From Gnetum montanum (lineage: Eukaryota > Streptophyta > Gnetopsida > Gnetales > Gnetaceae): a DNA stretch of 64,000 bases. The stretch's first letter is position 1, and each line of letters begins with the position of its first letter. Position numbers and translations under genes: made by a program. The stretch spans positions 496,294-560,293 of the forward strand of contig MNCI01004643.1 in the NCBI GenBank assembly GCA_015680685.1. The letters run 5' to 3'. The notes below the pieces were generated by a model. It had not been told where the DNA came from and ran no database searches. It saw only the letters and a list, made by a program, of their open reading frames with translations. This document shows, piece by piece, positions 55,806 to 64,000 of the stretch.

Positions 55806-57276
55806 TAAACAAAATTAATAAATGTTTTTCCTTTTCTTTAATTTTACAATTCTTTATTTTCTAGTTTTTCATCTTTCAATTTGTTATTTTATCTTTTTAT
55901 TTGTTGTTTTATCTTTTTATTTATTGTTTTGTCTTTTTATCTTTTTATGAGTAATCTCATCTATGAATAAAACACTCATATGACTCATTGGTTGAGGAGT
56001 TGTTCTATGCTATCAAGTCTCAGGTGACTAATTACATGGACAGTGAGCCCATCACATCCATCCATCCATTCTATTAATAAGAGGTTCTACTCTAGGTACA
56101 ATGATATTCTTGACATCATTAAAACTTAAAGTAATTTTGTGCTCATTATGCCCAAAGCGAAGAAGGATGGACTAAGCAGGAATGGCCAAGGTGTGACATC
56201 AAGGGGACTTGTGGATTCTCTTTGGTGTCATCAGTAGGAGTTATCATGTAGCTTCATTGTACTAAGATCCTTGTAGATCTAATGAAAAATGGGAGTAAGA
56301 GTAATAAAGGTACTTAATAAAGAAACCCAATACTATTCTAAGGGGTCCACTAGAAATACATGCACCCATGCCTAAAGGTAGGCAGCTTCTCTAGATTATG
56401 CATCAAAATAAAAAAAACAAACAAAAAATAAAAAACAAAAAAAAATAGAGAAAAAATGTGTGCTAAAGCAGCCAGGAAAAAAGTGACAAAAAGATCAAGA
56501 CAAGTGTGTTGCAAATTTCCAATCACTCCTCCCTTGAACAAAACACCAAGTGATCATACACCTTGCTGTCATGATGCTCTTATGGTTGTCCATCATTGGA
56601 TGAAACAATGCGATGTCACTGATCGCAGGAATGGACTTGGTTTTGATTTTAGAGTAATTGGATAATGATACATTAATCACGTCCTACACTCAGAGTTCAT
56701 TGTGCCCTGGGTCAATTATGTCATGTTCCAATCTCTGCAATCCCTTCTATGATTCGCCTCATCTTGCTGTCCATGTATTTGTGACTTGTGTCTTGTGTAG
56801 CATTGAATTCATACCTCATCACAGTGGTATCTACATGTGTATGTTTTGTGGAACTGGTGTGGATTAAATTTAACCTTTCTAGTGCCTACGAACATTTTAA
56901 GGTGTGGTTACGCAAGGGCATTATAGGTTGGAACCTACTTTGGGGAGGACCCACTTGCGTGACTTTTGTAATTTGTACTTGTTGCACATCATCACATCAT
57001 TTTATACCCTCCAAGTACTTCATTACCAAATCTATTCTTTACTTTGTCATCATTTTATCAAATGCTCCTCAAAACCATTATGTGTCCTTTGATATGTCAC
57101 CTAAATAAACCAGGTTCGACATTAAACTATTAGGGCAACTTCTTTGAAAAAAATTTCTAAATCTAAAATCACACTAAGTAAAGAATTCAACATTTACTAA
57201 AGGCAATAAGTAGGGTATGAAATAATTGAACTTATTTCAATAACCTTACTAACAATTGATCTTTGTATGATTATAG
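55806..57276 (+). other. non-coding interior of element B
   Basis: No pol domain is visible. At 55870-55950 a T-rich unit of about 21 bp (GTTTTATCTTTTTATTTGTT) repeats three or four times. At 56405-56460 there is an A-rich run. The short ORFs at 56658-57108 follow no family I know. Confidence 0.5.
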
Positions 57277-57660
57277 ATGGCCCCTAAAAGAGGACAATAA
57301 AGAGGACCTTCTCAAGGTGCAACTAAATGCCCTGGGGAGGCAAAAGCCAAGGACCTCATGAAGAACATGTGGATTAGGAGCCATAATCATTCAACATCCA
57401 TCAGGGAACTCCTGTCACTACATCATCTAGCCAAGAAAAATGTGAATAGGTCAAGGCTTGGGCCTATGAAGAGGAACAACGGCTATTTGTGGCATGGCAT
57501 GTTAAGGCCAATCAAGTGTTTTTGCAACTTCCATTTCTATGGGAAGTGTCAACTCCATCAAACATTGAACATTAGCATGGATGGCTCATAATCCTTGAAT
57601 AGAAGAGAAGAAATGTTAGGCACTTCTTCAATGATATCAATCTCAGAAGCTTAGAGCGCA
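57277..57660 (+). pseudogene. small basic ORF near the 3' end of B
   Basis: The ATG at 57277 opens MAPKRGQ, one TAA, then RGPSQGATKCPGEAKAKDLMKNMW, and the same frame continues to about 57591 and, past a stop, a little further. The Lys/Arg-rich start and steady frame suggest a real former protein of the 3' region of the element. Extra ORFs of unknown role in this position are known from Tat/Athila-lineage elements in general. I do not recognise this one. Confidence 0.45.
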
Positions 57661-57883
57661 GGACAAAGAAAAAGCACCCATGGAGGAGCCACCACCACTA
57701 GGAACCACATGAGTTCCAATAAATTATGTAATTTTGTATCCATGTCCCAATTTTGTTGTATTCAACTCTCCACTGTGGCATGAATAAATTTCTAGTTAGT
57801 CAATAATCCCATACCTATCCACTATGTAATTAATTGAACTTGTTCCTCACTTTCTTTAACTCGAGGATAAATTGTTATTTAGT

Positions 57884-57893
57884 CGTGGGGGTA
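57884..57893 (+). other. polypurine tract of element B
   Basis: CGTGGGGGTA directly precedes the 3' LTR start TGATGAATC. C has ATGGGGGTA at the same place. Confidence 0.8.
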
Positions 57894-58784
57894 TGATGAA
57901 TCATGCTTTGCCAAGTGCTAATATCAAACCCCTGTTATTGAACCCCTATTATCAGGTACAAGATATCAGGTCTAATGAGTCCTGATATCAAACCCCTGAT
58001 ATCAGGTATGTAATATCTCAACTTGACAAGCGATATTAGATACGCAATATCATGGTACCCGTGTGAGCCTATAAATACACAATGGGGCACATGGGAAAGC
58101 AATAGGAAGTTAGTAGTAGAGTAGGATCTTTTTATCAGTTTTTTCTCTCAATCCTTTTCTCAATGCATGCTCACAGTGTGATGATTGTAATTGTATGAAA
58201 CCTTTATTTGAGTGTGACGTACTTGAACATGCACATGATTGGCAATAAAGATCAAGATCACTTCATCATTGCAACATTCACTTAGTTTAATTATTATTTA
58301 TTGCTTTTGTAATTAATATCTCTCACCCTCATTTCCTATCCCTATTATTAATCATAGAATGAGTATGAATTAATCATGGCATTTAAGTGTGACTACTTGG
58401 TAACCCAATAGCGTACCTAGGACATGCGCTTGGTAATCCCAGTGGTAGTACACGAGGTCCAAGATGTGTATGGATGATTAAGGGATGGATGCTCATCACA
58501 CTTAGGCTAGCTTATACTCTCTTCATCCTTTCCCTCTTAGCCTAATTAAAGTTATTTTCCATTGCCTCTAGGAGTAGCACTAGTTTAGGACCACATCATA
58601 CACCTCACTCTAGACTAAACCATACGTGAGAAAGCAAATACTAGTCTAGGTGGAAAGATAGCAAACTGTGATCGACAAGTAACTATCTAGATACCACAAC
58701 TAGTCTGTCTATATAGTTCAACCGAATCGTGCATGAACACTCGTATTTGTATGGTTGAGTGTAGGGGTACCTCACCACTCATCA
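57894..58784 (+). repeat. 3' LTR of element B
   Basis: 891 bp, TGATGAATCATGC..CACCACTCATCA. It is longer than the 5' LTR mainly because of an extra copy of the AACCCCTGATATCAGG-type unit near 57930-58010. The TATA box is at 58070-58077. Confidence 0.9.
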
Positions 58785-58959
58785 TCATACTTAATGTGCT
58801 TCTCACCTTCCAATTGATTAAGTATTATGTATTATGTTGTGTATGCAGGATTTAGTGATTGCTAAGGCATAGTCCATCTTGACTCTACTTTGGGATATTT
58901 GACTACTTCAGGATTCAAGGGTGGTGTCAAATGGTGCTTTGCCAAAGTAGGTCATTACA
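58785..58959 (+). repeat. 5' LTR of D, second part
   Basis: The end of the D LTR downstream of B. It finishes GTCATTACA, three bases before the initiator-Met primer site. Confidence 0.6.
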
Positions 58960-58961
58960 CT

Positions 58962-58973
58962 TGGTATTAGAGC
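58962..58973 (+). other. primer-binding site of element D, initiator tRNA-Met type
   Basis: TGGTATTAGAGC differs from the standard TGGTATCAGAGC by one transition. Confidence 0.85.
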
Positions 58974-59030
58974 TACAAGGTGTGCATTGAGAGTGTAGTT
59001 TGTGGTTTGTTGCTTGATTGATCATGAGCC

Positions 59031-60420
59031 ATGGTAGCAAGGAAGAAGAGCAAAGGGATCTCCAACATTGGTGATGCTCCAATTGGCTTCAACCCCCACA
59101 ACAACATGACAAATTGTATGCATGATGAAGCACACCATGTGAATTTTGAACTTGAGAATCTAAGTGATAATGATGAAATACCCATAAGGAAGATAGACTC
59201 TCTTGCTATGGGGATAGGTCCTAGTAGTAGAAAACTTGATCCTTAGTAATCTACTAGTGGTTGACAGGGTTAAGATGGTCCATGATCTTATGAACAAGTT
59301 AGATGTCCCCTATCTTCGTGAGCTCAATATGGGTGTAAAGCTCAAACTTGCTTTTGTCCATTATTTTGTGCTTTAAAGTCATGTGGAATAGATAGGGGAT
59401 AAGGTTAATAATGTTCAAGTCTTGATGGTTGATATTCTATAAAGGATGCTTATCCTATAGGGAAAAGTGAAAACGCTTAGACTAAAGAATGAGAAGCTTG
59501 AAGATTATGTAGTAATATAACCTAAGGTAGTGGCATTTGGTTCAAAGTGAATGATAGATAAATTCCAAGCTAAAGAGCCCAAGATGTATATGAGTAAGTT
59601 TGATGATAAACTCTTGGATAGCTTCATCTTTGATATGGAGCATTTCCTTGAAATGAATGAATATCTAGAGGATATGGAAATCAATATCACCACTCAATTC
59701 TTGGGCAAGATTGGTTAAACTTGATGGCTCATTATGGTATGTAAGATGAATTAAGGAATGATTCATAGGGCAATGGACACTTGAAGTGACTTGAAGATTG
59801 GTCAAATTTGAAACTTTCACCCATGCACTTCTATTAACCAAGCCTAGGTGAAGTTGAGAGAACTCCAACAAATAGGAAAGTTGAAGGATTACCTATGAGA
59901 ATACCAAGAAGTGATCTTACAAATTTCTATCTTGGATGAGGAAACAAAGCTCTCCCTCTTCCTAAATGACCTAAGGCCATGGGTCTAATGAGAGATCAAG
60001 TCTCATAAGATCATTGAGTATAGAGATGCAATGGAGTTGGCAACTAGTTTGGTAGTTGATATAAAGATCCAAAAATAGAAAAAGGATGGAGCTAATGAAT
60101 CTCATCATGGGAGAAGGCCAAGTGGAAATTCTAGTGGATCAAGAGGTAAAAATTTTAGAAGTGACTTTCACGATCCTTATCTTATCATTACCTTTGGTTC
60201 CTAGGCATTATACTAAAGTTTTCGAAAGCGACAAGCTCTAAAAAGTTGTGACTAGTTCAAAGATAAGTGTCCACACTTTAGAGGACCCAATAATAACCCT
60301 CCAAAGAATTCTAATATTTAGTGTTTCATCTATTTGAGGAACTATGTTACTAGAAACTACCCTAGGCATCCTAATCGATAACTAGTTAGTAGGATCACAA
60401 ATCGAGAACTTCATCTAAAT
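59031..60420 (+). pseudogene. gag of element D (chromovirus type)
   Basis: Starts MVARKKSKGISN soon after the primer site. Around 59560-59720 it reads AKEPKMYMSKFDDKLLDSFIFDMEHFLEMN, ITTQFLG, matching the chromoviral gag block FDGxxDAKELxNFLxDMExYF. After a damaged stretch, 59850-60080 reads VKLRELQQIGKLKDYL, EYQEVILQISILDEETKLSLFLNDLRPWV, EIKSHKIIEYRDAMELATSLV, again typical. A zinc knuckle lies at 60322-60369: CFIYLRNYVTRNYPRHP, where family members read CFxCGxxHxxxxCP. Two Cys and the His have become Tyr, each explained by one transition. The frame is broken by many stops and some indels. Confidence 0.82.
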
Positions 60421-60559
60421 GCTCTTAACTAGTAACTGCAAGTTTGATTGCAAGTGATTAAAATCAATGATAAGGATCAAGAGATGGGATCTCTAGGATG
60501 GCTGATAAAATCTTCCAAAGTTTAGCACTTGCCTAGAAAAACCTTTGAAATATGCAACC

Positions 60560-60960
60560 AAAGAAAGAGTCTAACTTACATTTCGTCCAAATGGTTCCAA
60601 TCTAGTTTTTAGCAAAAATGATGGATGTCTTGGTTAACACAAGTGCCAACCATAATTTTTCTCTAACCTGAGATGACTTGTAATCTCAACTTACAAGTAC
60701 ATCTAGTCATGGAATCTTGTAAGTTAGCCAAGCTCCACCCCATCAAATGCTTCGAAGTCATAAAGGAGGTAATGATGAAAGTTGATCAATGGAGCAGAAC
60801 ACTAGACTTCTATGTGCTAGACATTGACTCTTTTCAAGTCATTCTTGTATAAGAGTTCTTTAAGAAGGTGAAAGTGGTAGTTGTTCCATATCTAAATGCA
60901 CTTTACATTGCACATGAGAAAGCACTATGCCTAGTTAAAACCTCTACCCATAAATGACTA
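60560..60960 (+). pseudogene. protease of element D
   Basis: MMDVLVNTSANHNFSL aligns with the family active site VDTGATHNFIS. The catalytic Asp is Asn and Gly is Ser, so it is inactive. Further on, WSRTLDFYVLDIDSFQVILV, then EFFKKVKVVVVPYLNALYI, match VPLDDFDVILGxDFLxxxKAxxxPH of chromoviruses. Shortly after, the element ends at the C LTR. It belonged to the gag-pol polyprotein of D. Confidence 0.75.
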
Positions 60961-61071
60961 CCACTAACTAAGAAGCCTAGATTGTTTCACTAATGATCAT
61001 GAAGAGGATCATTTAGGATCCAACTCAGTAGATGTTTCTTGTAGTACTTAGGAAGGTTGGAGATGGGGATT

Positions 61072-61914
61072 TGATGAGCGGTGAGTACCCCTACACCCAA
61101 CCATATAAATCACTAAGCATTCATGTGTGATCCAATTGAATCCATGGACTTATAGCCTTATAATTACACTAGTCTCTAGGAAGTCAAACTAACCATTGTC
61201 TTTCCAATTACACTTATGAAATGCAAAGGTATGGTTAAGTGAAACAGAGGAATATGATCTTTATCATTTTTTATGTTTTCTATTCTAAGTTTCTTAAGGA
61301 TGAGAATAATGTATAAAATAAAATAATTAAATTGCTAATTTAATCTAACTAGCTACACCTAACTAATCCTAACATAAGCATCCATTCTCACTTTCCATAC
61401 ACATCCTGAACACATTTAACCCTCCTAGGTTACCAAACATTAAGTGTTACTAGGATTACTAAGCACTAAGTGTATGCTCAAAGTGGTCATGCTTATGTGC
61501 TTAATTAATCACTATTTACTCTAGCTTAATTTAACTCAATTACTTAAAACATTAAAGGAAATTGCATAAAACATTAAATGCATAAATAAACAATGAATCT
61601 ATTTCAAAGTACTATAAGGTTTATCAAAAAGCTCGTCTTTATTGTCACACACACTGTCATTCTTAGGTACAATAGTGCTCAAATAAAGATCTATACACTC
61701 TTAGAATTCTACTGCAAGCACTTAGAAAAATATTCTAACTTTCAAATGACAAAATTGCAAGAGCTCCACTACAACTATGACAAAAATGCCATAAACACAG
61801 TGAATGAGCACATATTTATAGGCAAAAACATACACGATGTCGATGAGGCCATATCAATGCATCAAATCATGTGTCGATGGGGCCTATTTGATGCAACCAA
61901 TTTACAATTCATCA
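61072..61914 (-). repeat. 3' LTR of element C
   Basis: In element direction it starts TGATGAATTGTAAATTGG (at 61914) next to a polypurine tract and ends CGCTCATCA (at 61072). It is 843 bp, related to the LTRs of A and B: GGTTGGGTGTAGGGGTAC near the end, CTCTTGCAATTTTG and AGTTAGAATATTTTTC shared with A. The TATA box is at 61813-61820. The GATATC units are reduced to GATGTCGATGAGG-like forms. Confidence 0.85.
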
Positions 61915-61926
61915 TACCCCCATGAC
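61915..61926 (-). other. polypurine tract of element C
   Basis: CATGGGGGTA on the minus strand beside the LTR start. It places the body of C to the right, on the minus strand. Confidence 0.8.
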
Positions 61927-62479
61927 TGAATGAAAACTTGACCTTGAGTTCTTTAAAAATTTGGAAAGGTATGGAATTATTGACTAATGAAAAACATGAA
62001 AAAGATAAATAAATAATAAGTTCCCAAGTATATGGATATATAATCATTACAAAATTTTTTGATGTTTAGGACTACAAAATTGATAAACATAATCCCTTTG
62101 ATGACATGAAGATGAAGAAGATTAAATGGTTCTAAGTAATGAAGGCTCTTGAGGTTTCGAAGGACCTTCTCTTACTTCAGGCATACATAATGGTTGAGGT
62201 TGTTTTGATTATCCTAATGCAACTGCAACTTTTAGTGAAAGATGAAAAGGATCCAACAATGCTTTCATCTTTTCCTCCTTACTCTTAAGATCGTGCACGG
62301 TCCATGCAGCTTCACCAATGTGGGATGGAATGGGCACATCCCAAGAACAAGGCATTGATAAGAGTAGCTCCTTAACATTAATGAACTAGGCAACAAATTA
62401 TTTGCATTCAATGTTGAATACCCTAATTACATTCTATAGTTCCTGGTAATCATTCATTCTTCTAACCAGGTTCTTAGTA
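61927..62479 (-). other. 3' untranslated region of element C
   Basis: Between the coiled-coil ORF and the polypurine tract. No conserved protein is visible here. Confidence 0.4.
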
Positions 62480-64000
62480 ATTGATCTTTGATTAGTGAAT
62501 CTTGCCCTAAGAACTTTTGAGTTTAGCATTTGCAATCTTAAGCTTTTACTTGATCTCCTTGTGGTGCTTGAACTCTATGACATATAGCAAGTATGACTTG
62601 GTCACCTATTTCTCTAAATCCAACAATGGTTTTTTAGCAGTTAGCATTGTTAGGTTTGCATATTGGAGATTGTTAAGCTCCATATCTTCTATCATCTTTT
62701 CAAGTTGTAACTCCTTCTTGCATATTTCTACTTTATTGTAGGCATCTATCCCATCAACAATAGGTTGTCACATCTCTTTTCATTGCTAGAGGATCTTATT
62801 AACTTTTTCCTTAGCCATCTGAATTTTTTTTTCAATAACTTCTTTCTGTAAGCCAACTTGATCTCTATAGTGGTTTTTGACTCTCTCAAATTTGAGAGCC
62901 TCATTCTTACAAGTGGAAATCTTAATCACAAATTTTTGGCAAAAGGCATAGACTTCATTCATAGAGATTTTTCTATTTTTGACTACCAATCTCCTTAGTT
63001 TAGTATTTACCATGGCTAGCTACTCCTACTATTGATGGATGAATGCTTGTATCTATTGTTTCTGCACATCAACATTCCATAGGCGATGATTCTCTATGGT
63101 TAGCATCTCATTCTCTAAGTGCATCTGGACCAAGTCCTTCTGAACTAAATTTGTCTTAGCCTCAACCATAGACTGATCAAATAAGACCATCACCATCCCT
63201 ACCTCAACTTGTTTAAGTTTATCTTGAAGCTATTGAAAAGCTTCATCTCTTATCAATGCATGGTTGAGGAGCATAGGATCAGTAAGGCTAGGCTCTTAAT
63301 TTGACAACCTTTGCAACCAAGCATTGGTTTTGGGCTTGTGCCATTTCAAGTTGCCCTTCCAAAATGATGCATTTGCCCTTTTTTTTAAGCAACTTCAACT
63401 AGATTATGGTGATGTTATCTAGAAAATCAAAGCTATTTGGAATTAGTTGTCTGATTCCCACTAGTTCGTCCAATAACTCCTTGTGCTAGGCTACATTCAA
63501 TCTACTGCTAATAGTTCCTATGGATGTTTGGACATCTTTGAGTGTAGAAATGTCTAGTATAGACATTGTAGGTGTGTTTAGTGCTTCGATGATCCAATCA
63601 ACAATCACTTCCGTTGTTGTCTCTCACCCTTGATGCTACATCACCAAGATAGTTATTCCCTCACCCTCATCTGAGTGCACCTAACAGTTAGCAACATTCC
63701 TAGAAATCTTAGGGAATTGATATTGTTATAAGAGAGACATTATTACCTCTTAGGCACTAGGATTTAACCTCATAGGAAGTTGTATTCTTTGGGCTAAGAA
63801 TATTGGCCCACCTCCCTCCATTTGACTAATTTTTTGAGCCACTTTGTTGAGCTGACTCATTGCAGGATAGTACACAGATGGATCCCCACCACTTATTTCT
63901 ATTCACTGCTCCTGCTCATGCAAGAGCTAGTTTCAATTTTGTGTAGGTGCTCAATGGAACTGCAGGCCTCTAGCATTGTTTTCACAGTGGGTGATGGAGG
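62480..64000 (-). pseudogene. long coiled-coil ORF in the 3' half of element C, partial
   Basis: On the sense strand of C, a coherent protein can be followed for about 500 codons, running off the window. The first part (about 63910-63400) reads SVYYPAMSQLNKVAQKISQMEGG, FLAQRIQLPMRLNPSA, TEVIVDWIIEALNTPTMSI, ELLDELVGIRQLIPNSF. After a frameshift near 63260 a Glu/Lys/Gln-rich, leucine-spaced region follows (LQDKLKQVEVGMVMVLFDQ, QKDLVQMHLENEMLTIEN, then 62786-63013 and on to about 62490), which predicts a coiled coil. Most stops are TAG/TAA/TGA where Gln or Arg would fit (for example HQ-TAG-TAG-E-TAG-LAM). RT and integrase are not in this part. The plus-strand ORF at 62517-62741 is its shadow. 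Function unknown. Confidence 0.65.

Larger units (their letters stand above)
52633..58784 (+). mobile_element. element B: complete gag-only Athila-like element
   Basis: Direct LTRs (52633-53496 and 57894-58784) start TGATGA and end TCATCA. A tRNA-Asp-type primer site and a polypurine tract are in place. The flanks CCATA and TCATA agree at four of five bases, a target-site duplication with one transition. The 4.4-kb interior encodes gag but no protease, RT or integrase that I can see. The rest is A/T-rich with one small basic ORF near the 3' end. B is therefore a non-autonomous element that kept only its particle protein. It is inserted in the LTR of D. Confidence 0.9.
51985..61071 (+). mobile_element. 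element D: chromovirus-like LTR retrotransposon, partial, split by B
   Basis: A primer site for initiator Met tRNA (58962) follows an LTR end CATTACA. TGTAATG at 51985 is its inverted match and the proposed LTR start. Inside this LTR lies the complete element B. After the primer site come gag and protease of the chromovirus type. The element is cut at 61071 by the LTR of C, and RT and integrase are not in the window. The start of the LTR is an inference. The identity of gag and protease is well supported. Confidence 0.7.

Noticed and set aside
62517-62741. Plus-strand ORF with hydrophobic residues, possible membrane protein
   Set aside because: It is the complement of the coiled-coil ORF of C, which continues in one frame on the other strand.
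1-64000. tRNA or rRNA genes and ordinary host genes
   Set aside because: No cloverleaf, rRNA-like block or host exon series was seen by eye, apart from the FCP1-like exons inside F. A tRNAscan-SE and blastx run would settle it.

Overview
The window looks like nuclear DNA of a land plant, probably a seed plant with a large, repeat-rich genome. Every coding region I can place belongs to an old LTR retrotransposon of the Ty3/gypsy type. I found no ordinary host gene and no rRNA or tRNA gene. In-frame stops are mostly what C-to-T (or G-to-A) change of Gln, Arg or Trp codons would give, and CpG is often replaced by TpG/CpA. That pattern fits long-term methylation and deamination. The species cannot be named from this.

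Layout. 1-4850: the 5' part of a minus-strand Athila-like element (A) with gag, protease, a decayed tRNA-Asp primer site and one LTR. 4851-10147: no gene, but a diverged tandem repeat of about 205 bp at 7210-8640. 10153-38879: a plus-strand element (E) with LTRs, gag and protease only, bounded by a perfect ACCAT duplication. E is split by a 21-kb minus-strand element (F, 13612-34640, perfect ACTTC duplication). F is an Ogre/Tat-like element with 2.1-kb LTRs, gag, protease, RT, RNase H and integrase. 38900-50612: a minus-strand relative (G) with three LTRs in a row and a large internal deletion. 51985-61071: the 5' part of a chromovirus-like element (D). Its LTR is split by a complete plus-strand, gag-only Athila-like element (B, 52633-58784). 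61072-64000: the 3' LTR and 3' half of a minus-strand element (C), with a long coiled-coil ORF.

The most unusual feature is in F. Between protease and RT lies a multi-exon gene on the opposite strand (23085-26676). It has good splice sites with matching phases. Its first visible exons resemble an FCP1/NIF-type HAD phosphatase, and its middle and end are unknown and partly acidic. The last intron and exon of a homologous antisense gene survive in G at the same place, beside protease, so the arrangement is a family trait and not one accident. Arrays of a short hairpin repeat, whose stems vary in a compensated way, flank the antisense gene and also follow integrase and protease in F, E and G.

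A second theme is the promoters. Each LTR family has its own iterated short palindrome upstream of a TATA box: GATATC in A/B, CTACGCT..AGCGTAG in E, ACGCTGGGCGT in F and CACGCTGCCAGCGTG in G. E and G keep LTR ends, primer site and polypurine tract like those of F but lack RT and most or all of integrase. They probably depended on an F-like element for movement.
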